A stretch of DNA of 35,993 nt, taken from contig CAMBZT010000019.1 in the NCBI GenBank assembly GCA_945872405.1, positions 1-35,993 of the forward strand. The letters are read 5' to 3'. The notes below the pieces were generated by a model, which was not told the DNA's origin, searched no databases, and worked only from the letters and a program-made list of their open reading frames with translations. This DNA comes from Chitinophaga pinensis. GTDB lineage: Bacteria > Bacteroidota > Bacteroidia > Chitinophagales > CAMDFR01. The position numbers and the translations under genes were made by a program. This document shows positions 23,121 through 31,672 of this stretch, piece by piece. Position 1 is the stretch's first letter. Every line of letters starts with the position of its first letter.

Positions 23121-23930
23121 CTATGAATTTGCAGGTCTCATTGCATTCAACATACCGCCATAAACTGAGTTTAATGCAGTAAGGTTTTTATTTAAAGTAA
23201 CCATATGGTCTTTGTATTTCATTGCATCTTCTTTTGTAGCTGCTAACTCACCTGTAGCTGAAGCCATTGTACCATAGAATTCTTTCATTACCTGCACATG
23301 AGTATTAGACTCTTTCAACTCTATTTCATAAATACTGTTCAAAGCACCTAAGTTTTTAGAAACTTGAGAAATTTGACTTTGAAACTCTCCCATTCCAGTA
23401 GTTGCATCAGCTAAACCTTTAACAGAAGTCGCTGCAGCTGTATATGCATCTTTCATTTGAGATAACGCAGAAGCTGCTTCTTTCGCTTTTGTAGAATATT
23501 CTGCAGTTGCTCCAGCAGCATCAGTCACTTCACCCATTTTTGAAACATTCTCACTCAATTTACCTAAGTTCAATCCTAATCTATCTAGTAAGTCTTGCTC
23601 AATTTTGGCTTTAGACAACATATTATCTAATTGCTCTGTAATTGTAGTTGCTTTTTTCTCGGCTTTTTTAGCACCAGAAACCTGCACATCGTCAGCTAAT
23701 TCAGGATAAACTCTTGCCCAATCTAAATCCATATGAGGTGGCTCAAACGCAGAGATTACGAAGATAAATACTTCCGTTCCCATTCCTAAGATAAGCATTT
23801 CATTCGCTGCCGGCCAGTGCATGATCTTAAAAAGTGCCCCTGCAATAACGACTGCTGCTCCTATTCCATAAGCGTAACCTAATATTTTCTTTCCTTTGTA
23901 CGATGTTAAGAAATTGCCTTTACCTGCCAT
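23121..23930 (-). CDS. gldL: Type IX secretion / gliding motor protein GldL (PorL)
   Basis: Cytoplasmic-membrane stator partner of GldM; a pentamer around two GldM helices. Seen in 269 residues: two membrane helices, about 15-36 (ILGYAYGIGAAVVIAGALFK) and 44-62 (EMLILGMGTEVFIFVISAF), with the membrane-buried glutamate Glu53 in GMGTEVF that corresponds to the essential proton-path Glu (Glu49) of Flavobacterium johnsoniae GldL. A long cytoplasmic helical and coiled-coil tail follows (80-269). KIMHWPAANEMLILG between the helices is diagnostic. Third-last gene of the run; 82 bases after gldK, a gap of AT-rich sequence with a T-run but no clear hairpin. Confidence 0.97.
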   Translation of the reverse strand: MAGKGNFLTSYKGKKILGYAYGIGAAVVIAGALFKIMHWPAANEMLILGMGTEVFIFVISAFEPPHMDLDWARVYPELADDVQVSGAKKAEKKATTITEQLDNMLSKAKIEQDLLDRLGLNLGKLSENVSKMGEVTDAAGATAEYSTKAKEAASALSQMKDAYTAAATSVKGLADATTGMGEFQSQISQVSKNLGALNSIYEIELKESNTHVQVMKEFYGTMASATGELAATKEDAMKYKDHMVTLNKNLTALNSVYGGMLNAMRPANS

Positions 23931-24012
23931 AATTTTTGTTTTTTTGGTTTTGTTTAAAATAAAATGATTAAAAAAATTGCACTAAAATTTAAAGATTTTG
24001 GATATTCTAATC

Positions 24013-25293
24013 CTATTGCTTATCTTTTGGATCTCTACCCAAGTATGTAGTGATACTTCTAAATCCAATATAAGAACTAGAAGTATCCTGATATTCCCAA
24101 TGACGTGTACCACATTGAATATAATGTGCTACATCTTTCCATGATCCTCCACGCAATGACTTACGTTTTAAGGTCTCTGATTCTGAATCGTCAGCATCGT
24201 AGCGAATATCTGAATTCATATCCCACATAAATTGAGTAGCATTTTCATAGTAAGCAGTAGATGTCCACTCTGCAACGTTGCCTGCCATATTGTATAAACC
24301 ATAATCATTTGGCCAGTAAGCATCAGCTCTAACAGTATAGAATCCGCCATCTTCAGGATAATTACCACGACCTGGTTTAAAGTTAGCAAGAATACATCCT
24401 TTTGCGTTTCTTACATATGGACCTCCCCAAGGATATTGTGCAATCTTTTTACCTCCACGCGCAGCATACTCCCACTCACTTTCTGTAGGCAATCGGAAAA
24501 TATCCATTAAAGGTTCGCCCATGCTTGTTCTGTAGATTGCCCAAAACTTAGTTCTCCAATCATTGAATGCATTTGCTTGATCCCAATTAATACCAACCAC
24601 AGGATAATCATCAAAAGATGGATGGCTAAAATAATTACGAGTCATTGGCTCGTTATAAGAATAAGTGAAATCTCGAACCCAAACTAATGTATCTGGATAC
24701 ACTCTTATATTTTCTTCGTGAAAAAATTGTGCTCTCTCCTTCCAACGATTCTCTAATTTCGCAGCAGTCTTCCAATCAAACCAATAATAGTGATAAACCA
24801 CTTTTGAGATATCCATATCTCTAACACCTAGAAGTTTGATTCCATCTTTACTATACATGTCTTCTAATTGCTCTGATGTTTCAGGATCTGACCAATCTAT
24901 TTCTTGGCTCCAATCAATTGCTTGAACATCGCTTCCGTCGGCAGCATCTATAAGATGGCCTAGGATAGTATGTGCGATTGAATCTTTCACGTAATTTACA
25001 AACTGACGATATTCATTGTTCGTAATTTCTGTTTCGTCCATGTAAAAACCTTGAATTGAAACTTCCTTAGAACGAGCAACCATTGCATTGTTTAAATCCT
25101 GATCATTAGGACCAACGTGCAACACACCAGTCGGAACATAAATCATGCCGTATGGTTGAATAGGAGCCCAAGCTGGTCGATCTTTTGCGCCAAGTAACTG
25201 ACCCTTGTAAGAATCCCATGTGGCTTTTCCACATCCTGTCAACATTATTGACAAAATAATTACACTCAAAAACACACTTTTTATCTTTTTCAT
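24013..25293 (-). CDS. gldK: Type IX secretion / gliding lipoprotein GldK (PorK)
   Basis: Outer-membrane lipoprotein that builds the periplasmic ring with GldN. It has the fold of formylglycine-generating enzymes without being one. Seen in 426 residues from the ATG at 25293: a lipoprotein signal MLTGCGK (Cys21), then an FGE-sulfatase-type domain: GMIYVPTGVLHVG, GFYMDETEITNNEYRQFV, DDYPVVGINWDQANAF, FRLPTESEWEYAARGG, YGLYNMAGNVAEWT, SLRGGSWKD and IGFRSI, all in order. A longer frame begins at 25323 but would put ten residues in front of the signal peptide. First of gldKLMN, preceded by its own promoter (25342-25371) and 127 bases after the PorP-like gene. Confidence 0.96.
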   Translation of the reverse strand: MKKIKSVFLSVIILSIMLTGCGKATWDSYKGQLLGAKDRPAWAPIQPYGMIYVPTGVLHVGPNDQDLNNAMVARSKEVSIQGFYMDETEITNNEYRQFVNYVKDSIAHTILGHLIDAADGSDVQAIDWSQEIDWSDPETSEQLEDMYSKDGIKLLGVRDMDISKVVYHYYWFDWKTAAKLENRWKERAQFFHEENIRVYPDTLVWVRDFTYSYNEPMTRNYFSHPSFDDYPVVGINWDQANAFNDWRTKFWAIYRTSMGEPLMDIFRLPTESEWEYAARGGKKIAQYPWGGPYVRNAKGCILANFKPGRGNYPEDGGFYTVRADAYWPNDYGLYNMAGNVAEWTSTAYYENATQFMWDMNSDIRYDADDSESETLKRKSLRGGSWKDVAHYIQCGTRHWEYQDTSSSYIGFRSITTYLGRDPKDKQ

Positions 25294-25341
25294 ATTGATT
25301 TTTTGTTGGTGCTTTTGAAACACCCTTTGAAAATTCGTCTG

Positions 25342-25371
25342 CTAAATTACGTTAATTTTATACAAAACAAA
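25342..25371 (-). promoter_or_regulatory. Promoter of gldK
   Basis: On the minus strand: TTTG, 18 bases, then TAATTTAG, one mismatch from TAnnTTTG, with an expected spacing. The -7 element is about 48 bases upstream of the gldK ATG. It would allow gldKLMN to be transcribed without the genes before it. Confidence 0.4.
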
Positions 25372-25420
25372 AATTTCCCACCTTTTATTGTGCAAATATG
25401 CTGTTTTTTTTAATCATTCA

Positions 25421-26389
25421 TTATAAAAACCTTGGATTGTAAATAATTTTGGAGTTAAAAACTCTAGGTTTATAGTTCAATTTATAGGTTAAAGAAACTT
25501 CATGCGAACCGGATTGATAGGCAAAAAATCTACTTGTTGCAACATCATAACTATACATTAATTGTAATCCCTTCCAAATATTAACACCCAACAAAATTAT
25601 AACTGATTCATTCGACTTTTTACTATAGCCACGATAGCCTATGCCCACATCAAACTTTGATTTATAATTCAACAGGAAATTAATGTCAAGTTGATTTTCT
25701 TTAAAATCTGTTTTAAATAATAAATTGGGAGAAAAGCTCAAAGACTTTGATATTTTGAACTTGGACGAAACATTGGCAAAATGGTTTCTTTGAAAAATAA
25801 GATTCTTAGCGTTAGAAGGGTTCGTGATTGTTGTGCTGCCTTCAATCACATTTGATAAAGAATAACCTATTTGTAAAGTTCTATAAGTAAACATGATTCC
25901 TAAAGATAGATATGGAGAGATGCCTGATGCTCTATTTAAGGGAATAATTGGATCTCTATGATCAAAATTACTTTCATAATCACCCTCAGGGGCTCTCAAT
26001 AGATTGCCAAACAGCGTAGACTGAATGAATCCGCCACTAAATCCAAAACCAATTTTGGCTTTTCTAATTTTTAACTGATAAGCATAACCTAGTGAGAGAT
26101 ATAAATTTTTTTGGACGCCTAACACATCATACATCATGTTTAGCGATACTCCTGAACTTATTTTAGGAATTGGTAAAGTAGTGTAAAGAGAGCCTGTACT
26201 AATGGTGCTACCTGATAGTCCTGTCCATTGATTTCGATAAGTAACACCTACTTCTATTGGTTCCAGCGAGCCTGCATAAGCACTATTAAAACTAACTGGC
26301 TTGAGCATGAAATGAGAGAAATTTGATTCAACTTGCCCCATAAGTTGAACGCTAATTAGAGTGCCAATAACTACAAAAATATTTTTCAA
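25421..26389 (-). CDS. porP: PorP/SprF family type IX secretion outer-membrane protein
   Basis: Outer-membrane beta-barrel of the PorP/SprF family; members serve T9SS either as a core part (PorP) or with a particular adhesin (SprF). Seen: an N-terminal signal ending at QLMGQ, then the family opening QVESNFSHFMLKPVSFNSAYAGS and VGVTYRNQWTGLSGS, followed by repeated amphipathic strands with GVSLNMMYDVLGVQKN and SLGIMFTYRTLQIGYSL. There is no ATG; the TTG at 26389 gives a proper signal peptide (KNIFVVIGTLISVQLMG), while the longest frame starts at a TTG at 26446 with 19 extra residues of mixed character. The place just before gldK matches the porP-porK-porL-porM-porN order of Porphyromonas gingivalis, which favours PorP. 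Confidence 0.88.
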   Translation of the reverse strand: MKNIFVVIGTLISVQLMGQVESNFSHFMLKPVSFNSAYAGSLEPIEVGVTYRNQWTGLSGSTISTGSLYTTLPIPKISSGVSLNMMYDVLGVQKNLYLSLGYAYQLKIRKAKIGFGFSGGFIQSTLFGNLLRAPEGDYESNFDHRDPIIPLNRASGISPYLSLGIMFTYRTLQIGYSLSNVIEGSTTITNPSNAKNLIFQRNHFANVSSKFKISKSLSFSPNLLFKTDFKENQLDINFLLNYKSKFDVGIGYRGYSKKSNESVIILLGVNIWKGLQLMYSYDVATSRFFAYQSGSHEVSLTYKLNYKPRVFNSKIIYNPRFL

Positions 26390-26461
26390 ACAGTTTATAG
26401 TATATAATTTTGAAATTAAATGTAGGCAACTATAACTAGATTGCACAAAAAAGTTTTGGTG

Positions 26462-27712
26462 TTATGCCTTTCCGTTCGATTCTTTCAAATAATTTTCTAA
26501 GGCTTGGGCCATTGAATGAGCAACAGGCGAAGGTGCTACAATATCTAAGCGAAACGTAGCTTTAACAGCATCATGAGTCACCTGACCAAAAGCGCCTATT
26601 CTTCTATCTTCTTGTTTAAAATCAGGATAATTATACATTAATGATTTAATACCAACGGGACTAAAAAATATAATAACATCATACTTTATAGACTTCAAAT
26701 CTGAAAGATCACTTGGAACTGTTTGATAAATAAAAGCTTCTGAATAATTGAATTTTTTACTTGATAAAAAATTTGGGATATCATCTTTTCTATCTTTGGA
26801 ACACGGATAGAGGAACTTTTCATTATCCTTATGTTTATTCAAAATTTCGAATAATGTCTTGTTTGCATACTCATAGAACACCTTACGTTTTCTATAGTGA
26901 ATATACTTTTGGAGATACAAAGCAATCGCTTCAGATGTACAAAAATATTTCATGTCGGGAGATAATTTCACACGCATTTCTTCGCAAAGCTTGAAGAAAT
27001 AATGAATGGCATTCCTACTATTAAATATGATTGCTGTATAGTCAGGAACATTAATTCTAAGTCGTCTAAACTCCTTAGCTGTTAATCCTTCTACTTGTAT
27101 GAATGATCTAAAATCGACTTTCAATTTCCACTTAACTCCTATATCAATAAAAGGCGATTTGCCATTTTCTGGATATGCTTGAGAAATAAGAACATTTTTG
27201 ATTCTTGGCTTTTTATCTGGAATTTGTTTGACAACAATTGGTGCAGGAACTTCAATAGTTGTTTTACTTGCCTTTATTTTAACCTCCTTAATGGCTTTAG
27301 TTGCTTTTGGAGTTATTGGCTTTAGCCCCTTTTTTTCTGCTGGCTTTGCTTTCAATTTATTGCTTATAGGTGCTTTTAGAATTGCTTTTTTAACAGCAGG
27401 GGCACTTTTTTTGGCAACTATTTTCTTGGATTTTAGGGAAGATTTTGCTGCAACTTCATTTTTAGTCTTAACTGCTTGACTTTTCTTTACCGTCCCCACA
27501 GTTTTTGAGATTGCCTTTTTTTTCGCTGTTTTGGTTTTTACCAGAGGTTTTTTTGCCACACTCTTCGCAAATTTAGACTTTGCCTCAGATACTTTTTCAT
27601 TTTTCCCCTTTGCTATGGACTGTTTTGATGATTTAGCAACTTCCTTCTTTTTGATTGGAGCCATTTCTTTTTTAACGCTCTTTTTTTTCAATGCAACTGT
27701 AGTTTTGGCCAT
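26462..27712 (-). CDS. HemD-like (uroporphyrinogen-III synthase fold) protein with histone-H1-like lysine-rich tail
   Basis: Seen in 416 residues: residues 1 to about 165 are a low-complexity Lys/Ala/Ser/Thr/Pro tail (one third of the first 150 residues are Lys) like histone H1 or AlgP. Residues about 170-416 show a HemD-like two-lobe fold: KNVLISQAYPENGKSPF, DYTAIIFNSRNAIHYFF, FCTSEAIALYLQKYI, FLYPCSKDRKDDIP, YDVIIFFSPVGIKSLM, IGAFGQVTHDAVKAT and VAPSPVAHSMAQALENYL. The lobe motifs for product binding are present in spirit (SR-A, CTSEA, SP-VGIKS). Located between DUF4271 (13 bases) and the PorP-like gene, not with heme genes. Known: HemD beside DUF4271 and PorP is a recurrent arrangement in Bacteroidota. 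Whether it makes uroporphyrinogen III or serves T9SS is open. Codon use looks like the neighbours'. Confidence 0.82.
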   Translation of the reverse strand: MAKTTVALKKKSVKKEMAPIKKKEVAKSSKQSIAKGKNEKVSEAKSKFAKSVAKKPLVKTKTAKKKAISKTVGTVKKSQAVKTKNEVAAKSSLKSKKIVAKKSAPAVKKAILKAPISNKLKAKPAEKKGLKPITPKATKAIKEVKIKASKTTIEVPAPIVVKQIPDKKPRIKNVLISQAYPENGKSPFIDIGVKWKLKVDFRSFIQVEGLTAKEFRRLRINVPDYTAIIFNSRNAIHYFFKLCEEMRVKLSPDMKYFCTSEAIALYLQKYIHYRKRKVFYEYANKTLFEILNKHKDNEKFLYPCSKDRKDDIPNFLSSKKFNYSEAFIYQTVPSDLSDLKSIKYDVIIFFSPVGIKSLMYNYPDFKQEDRRIGAFGQVTHDAVKATFRLDIVAPSPVAHSMAQALENYLKESNGKA

Positions 27713-27725
27713 GGTTAAGTTTTGT

Positions 27726-28622
27726 TTACCTCGAAAAATTTGATATCAATTTCAAAATAATTAACACAGGAGCAATTTCGAGGGTGCAAATATAGATAAT
27801 AAAATGAAAAAAATCATTACTAAGTTCTTGAATACCCGCCACTAATCCTTTCAAATACTTTAGGAGTTGACTCATTAGATAAATAACTCCTACCAAGATG
27901 ATTAAAAAAAATTCATATTCCCTTCCTCCTGTTTGAATAAATATCATTAACGGAAGCACACATAATCCCGTAAATTGGTTGATTGTTGATGTTTGCGAGA
28001 TGTATAGGTTAATTGCATTTGTCTTTGCTGATATATGTCCCAAAAATTTTAATGAAACCAATCGAAACACATAATGTGTTGTGAAGGCAACTAGAATAAG
28101 CAAAAAGACTTGTAAACTTTGTTGATAAACGGCATGAAATTGAGGAAGTTTAAGAATAGAAAATAAATATATTGAGGTAACAAAAACATAGACTATATTT
28201 AAAAGGAAGGATCCAAAAGCATTTAAATCAGACCAATCCCTAGAGGATTGAGTTGAGGCAAATCTAAATGTGTTCTTGAAAAGAACATCAAAATAATCTT
28301 TGTATCTAAGTTTTACTAAAATAATCAGAGCCAAAAGAATGACGGTCGGGAAAATGAGAAATCCAATTCCTACCACAGATTGAATTGTCTCTACTTGCAT
28401 TGACAATATTTGCTTCCCAGCATGAAATGGCTTAGGATCAAATTTTGCAGACAGGAGCATAAAAGAGGTGTCGATATGAGCGAGTGTAAATTTTCGAATT
28501 GAATCTTTCAAGGCTACACTATCGATGGGGCTAGGTGACAAAGAATCTAGAGGATATTGCGCTAACAACTTACCTGATGGACCCAAGAGTATAAAGAATA
28601 CTAAAACAATATGTTTACCCAA
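27726..28622 (-). CDS. DUF4271 membrane protein
   Basis: Seen in 298 residues: a signal-like N-terminus (MGKHIVLVFFILLGPSG), about 80 polar residues, then some seven membrane helices (starting SVVGIGFLIFPTVILLALII, and SFLLNIVYVFVTSIYLFSIL, VFLLILVAFTTHYVFRLVSL, INQFTGLCVLPLMIFIQTG, FFLIILVGVIYLMSQLL and a last one near the C-terminus). The middle segment KYKDYFDVLFKNTFRFAS before helix 2 and the polar KAFLG-like TNAINLYISQTSTINQFTG are typical of DUF4271 proteins, a family of unknown role confined to Bacteroidota. 14 bases after the barrel gene and 13 bases before the HemD-like gene, so one operon. Inference: an inner-membrane accessory of secretion or envelope work. Confidence 0.8.
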   Translation of the reverse strand: MGKHIVLVFFILLGPSGKLLAQYPLDSLSPSPIDSVALKDSIRKFTLAHIDTSFMLLSAKFDPKPFHAGKQILSMQVETIQSVVGIGFLIFPTVILLALIILVKLRYKDYFDVLFKNTFRFASTQSSRDWSDLNAFGSFLLNIVYVFVTSIYLFSILKLPQFHAVYQQSLQVFLLILVAFTTHYVFRLVSLKFLGHISAKTNAINLYISQTSTINQFTGLCVLPLMIFIQTGGREYEFFLIILVGVIYLMSQLLKYLKGLVAGIQELSNDFFHFIIYICTLEIAPVLIILKLISNFSR

Positions 28623-28636
28623 CTTCCCTTCTTAAT

Positions 28637-30442
28637 TTAAAAATAATTAACGTAACCAAAATGTATTTTTGAATTCTTAATTTCTATCTTGTTATCTAAC
28701 TGCCTGCCTAAAGCGTACGTAAGACCAAACAAACCAATTTTTGTTTCTAAAGTTACTCCTATTCCAAATCCAAATGGAATATCTATTTTATAACCTCTGC
28801 TTCTGACATCTTCAACCGCTGCTGCATCGAAAAAAGTGTAAAAATACGCGTTTTTTGAGAGCAAATATCTGTATTCTGCAGTAACGATAGCGTAATATGG
28901 GGTAAAAATGCTTTCTTCATCGAAGCCCCTCAGCAATCTATTTCCTCCTATTCTGAACATTTCGTTCTCATATATATTTTTGGTAACAAAAGCTTTTGCT
29001 TGAATAGCTGTTTTGATAGTGCTACGTTTTTTGATAGGCCAATATTTTGCATAATCTACACCTACTTGGTATTGCAGGTATTTTTTAGGAATACTATCAT
29101 AGAGATATACCAAACTCTCATTGGATATGGGGTCTCTTAATCTAGTAATTGCAGTATTCTTTTCGATCTGCTTTAATCCCGCAGCAAATGAAAAATTTAA
29201 CTCATTACCACGCACCGGATTAAATTTATAATCTAAGTTATCAAATCGATATTCAATACCATAAAGTGTATTTCTAGTATCAAGTATTCGAGGAAGCTTT
29301 CTTAAAAACTTGATGGCATTAGAATCAATATTTAACAATCGAGTGGAATGCAAATCGAAAAAAGCTTTGAGTTGACTATTGCCTGAAAAATTATAGAGTA
29401 TTCCTATTCGATAATTCAAATCAAGATTTGATGTGTCTCTTTTATATAAATCAAATTTAAAATCAAGGCCTATAGGTAAGTATAGGAAATAAGGATAAGA
29501 AAGAGCCAATTGCAATCTTTGTGTTTTGGGTTGTAACTTTTGCCAATCAATCAATAAATCGCCTCCCGTGCCAAACGGATTTACGATATTTATTCTTGCC
29601 TGTCCAGTTATTAATAGTTTTTTTGTTTTATCGTTGTTGGGTAAGAATCCTATGATAAAATCAAATTTACTGGTACGCCTATTCTTTAAAAAGAGATTGA
29701 TACTTGCTTTGTTATTGAAAAAGCTAATTACGTGAGGTCGTTCTTCTTCAACAAAGCCCAGGTCGGCGATAGATTTTTTCATCCTTATGATTGACGCTTC
29801 ATTATATACACTCCCAGGTTTTAGGTGCAAATAACTACTTAGAAATCGATTCTTTATTCTTGATTTTCCGTTTACTAGAATCGTGTCTATTGTTATTTTA
29901 TCATTCTTTTCTATCCATACTTTACCTGAAGCATTCTCCTTAGAAAAAACGATGCTATCCACAAAAATAGTGGCAAAAGGATATCCACTATTTTCTGCAT
30001 TAGAAAGAATTTTTTCTTGGAGCAATTCCACCTCTCCCCACGAAATTTTTTCCCCTAAGAACTTTACTCCTGTTAAAAGTGATGGCTCTACATTCCCGTT
30101 ATTCAAAACGAAAGACTGAAACTGATCTCCCACAAAAACATAAGCTATGTAATTACTATCTACCCTTGCAAAACTGTCTAAAGAGGCCGCTAAATAGCCC
30201 TTATTCTTAAGATTCTTTACTGTTTGAGATAAACTTTTTTGCAATTCAAAAGTGTCAGCTAGGCTTCGCGATTCTACAGTCCATTTTTTTAATACCGATT
30301 CATTTCCATCTACGGATACATACTGTAGGCCACACTTTTTTTGTGCTGCTAAATTTGTATAACAAAAAAAGAAAAAGATCCACAATAGCACACTTGTACT
30401 CTGTCTAAAAATCAATAAGCATTTTTTAAAATATAATTGCAT
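28637..30442 (-). CDS. Omp85/TamA-like outer-membrane barrel with POTRA domains
   Basis: Outer-membrane insertion or translocation protein of the BamA/TamA group. Seen in 601 residues: an N-terminal hydrophobic segment with a cleavage region near NLAAQ, then POTRA-like domains from about 30 to 260 (for example ITIDTILVNGKSRIKNRFLSSYL then MKKSIADLGFVEEERP), and a 16-strand-type barrel from about 265 with the loop-6 motif GGNRLLRGFDEESIF (Arg-Gly-Phe) and a terminal aromatic strand IHFGYVNYF ending in Phe, as Omp85 barrels do. The length is shorter than BamA, closer to TamA. First gene of the block before DUF4271. It is divergent from hemW. BamA proper is likely encoded elsewhere. Known: an Omp85 gene beside the HemD-like/DUF4271 pair is often seen in Bacteroidota. 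Confidence 0.87.
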   Translation of the reverse strand: MQLYFKKCLLIFRQSTSVLLWIFFFFCYTNLAAQKKCGLQYVSVDGNESVLKKWTVESRSLADTFELQKSLSQTVKNLKNKGYLAASLDSFARVDSNYIAYVFVGDQFQSFVLNNGNVEPSLLTGVKFLGEKISWGEVELLQEKILSNAENSGYPFATIFVDSIVFSKENASGKVWIEKNDKITIDTILVNGKSRIKNRFLSSYLHLKPGSVYNEASIIRMKKSIADLGFVEEERPHVISFFNNKASINLFLKNRRTSKFDFIIGFLPNNDKTKKLLITGQARINIVNPFGTGGDLLIDWQKLQPKTQRLQLALSYPYFLYLPIGLDFKFDLYKRDTSNLDLNYRIGILYNFSGNSQLKAFFDLHSTRLLNIDSNAIKFLRKLPRILDTRNTLYGIEYRFDNLDYKFNPVRGNELNFSFAAGLKQIEKNTAITRLRDPISNESLVYLYDSIPKKYLQYQVGVDYAKYWPIKKRSTIKTAIQAKAFVTKNIYENEMFRIGGNRLLRGFDEESIFTPYYAIVTAEYRYLLSKNAYFYTFFDAAAVEDVRSRGYKIDIPFGFGIGVTLETKIGLFGLTYALGRQLDNKIEIKNSKIHFGYVNYF

Positions 30443-30456
30443 CGTTCAATCTTGTA

Positions 30457-30464
30457 CAAAGTTA
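30457..30464 (-). promoter_or_regulatory. -7 promoter element of the Omp85-like gene
   Basis: Reads TAACTTTG on the minus strand, a perfect TAnnTTTG match, about 15 bases upstream of the ATG at 30442. It probably drives the block down to the PorP-like gene. The plus strand has TACTTTCG at 30486-30493 for hemW, so the two promoters are back to back in 58 bases. Confidence 0.4.
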
Positions 30465-30500
30465 TGCTTATCCGTACATTATTGATACTTTCGTGTTCAA

Positions 30501-31658
30501 ATGGCAGGTATTTATATACATATTCCTTTTTGCAAGCAAGCATGTAATTATTGTAATTTTTACTTTTCTACTTCCTTAGAACATAAAAACGAAGTGATTG
30601 GAGCTTTATTGCAAGAAATTGAAGAAAGGAAAGATTTTTTGTCGAATGAAAAAATAGATACTATTTACTTTGGAGGAGGTACTCCATCTATTTTGTCGGC
30701 TGATGAATTGGAGAAAATTTTTGACAAGTTAAATACTCGATTCGACATAAATTCTGGTGCTGAAATAACTTTAGAAGCAAATCCTGATGATCTGAGTAAA
30801 GAAAAACTAAGAGCACTCAAACAAACTCCCATCAATCGTTTCAGCATAGGTATACAATCATTTATAGACGCCGATTTAAAATACATGAATCGTGCGCACA
30901 ACAGCAAAGAAGCAATAGATTGCATTTCTCGAACGCAGGATACAGGTTTTGAAAATATCTCTATTGACTTAATTTATGGAACACCTACCCTTTCAACTGA
31001 AGATTGGGTTAAAAACATTGAACATGCAGTAGATGCTCAAGTTCCTCATATTTCTGCCTATGCCCTCACAGTGGAACAAAATACTAAACTCGATATACTC
31101 ATCAAAAAAAAGCTTTTGGCACCGGTAGATGAAATTAAGTCGAGTGAGCAATTCTTAATCATGCTGGACTTGCTGGAAGCTAAGCATTTCGAACAATACG
31201 AAATTTCCAATTTCTGCAAGGATGAGCAGTACTCCAGACATAATTCTTCTTATTGGAAAGGAATAAACTATTTAGGGATAGGACCATCTGCTCACTCCTT
31301 CAATGGAGAATACAGAAGCTGGAATCCTTCAAGCAATATGAAGTATGTGCAAGGTGTGGTAGGAGGAAAAGATTATCAAACCATGGAAATTCTTTTGCCT
31401 CATGATATCATTAATGAACAAATCATGACGGGCATAAGAACCAAATGGGGTATCAATCTTGAAATACTTCAACAGAAATATGGCAAAGAAATTGTTGAAG
31501 AAATACATTTTAATCTGCAAGAAAATGCAAATAAAAACTGGTATATTATTGAGAATAACATCTTAACTTTAACAAGAGAAGGCAAGCTTTTTGCAGACAG
31601 AATTGCATCCGATTTGTTTTTTGATTCCACCGAGGATGGAGAATTATTCAGCCTATAA
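30501..31658 (+). CDS. hemW: HemW-type radical SAM protein (heme chaperone)
   Basis: Often annotated as oxygen-independent coproporphyrinogen III oxidase, but HemW binds heme and passes it to apoproteins. Seen in 385 residues: the radical-SAM motif CKQACNYC with Cys11, Cys15 and Cys18 and then Asn-Phe, where true HemN has a further Cys; FGGGTPSIL, EANPDD, FSIGIQSF and LGIGPSAHSF as in HemW. The C-terminal wing domain (FELKILQQKYG-like NLEILQQKYGKEIVEE) is present. It starts 58 bases from the divergent Omp85 gene and is followed after 14 bases by the small unknown gene. Family secure; HemW preferred over HemN because of the missing fourth Cys. Confidence 0.93.
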   Translation: MAGIYIHIPFCKQACNYCNFYFSTSLEHKNEVIGALLQEIEERKDFLSNEKIDTIYFGGGTPSILSADELEKIFDKLNTRFDINSGAEITLEANPDDLSKEKLRALKQTPINRFSIGIQSFIDADLKYMNRAHNSKEAIDCISRTQDTGFENISIDLIYGTPTLSTEDWVKNIEHAVDAQVPHISAYALTVEQNTKLDILIKKKLLAPVDEIKSSEQFLIMLDLLEAKHFEQYEISNFCKDEQYSRHNSSYWKGINYLGIGPSAHSFNGEYRSWNPSSNMKYVQGVVGGKDYQTMEILLPHDIINEQIMTGIRTKWGINLEILQQKYGKEIVEEIHFNLQENANKNWYIIENNILTLTREGKLFADRIASDLFFDSTEDGELFSL

Positions 31659-31672
31659 AATTTTAAACTGAC

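Noticed and set aside
27198-27743. Plus-strand hydrophobic frames opposite the lysine-rich tail
   Set aside because: Antisense of Lys/Ala codons reads as Phe/Leu/Ala-rich frames that mimic membrane proteins.
28637-30442. The Omp85-like gene as BamA
   Set aside because: Too short for five POTRA domains plus barrel and not next to the usual bamA neighbours (skp/uppS); TamA-like is the better description.
30501-31658. hemW as a coproporphyrinogen III oxidase (hemN)
   Set aside because: The fourth Cys of the HemN CxxxCxxCxC motif is replaced by Phe, as in HemW.
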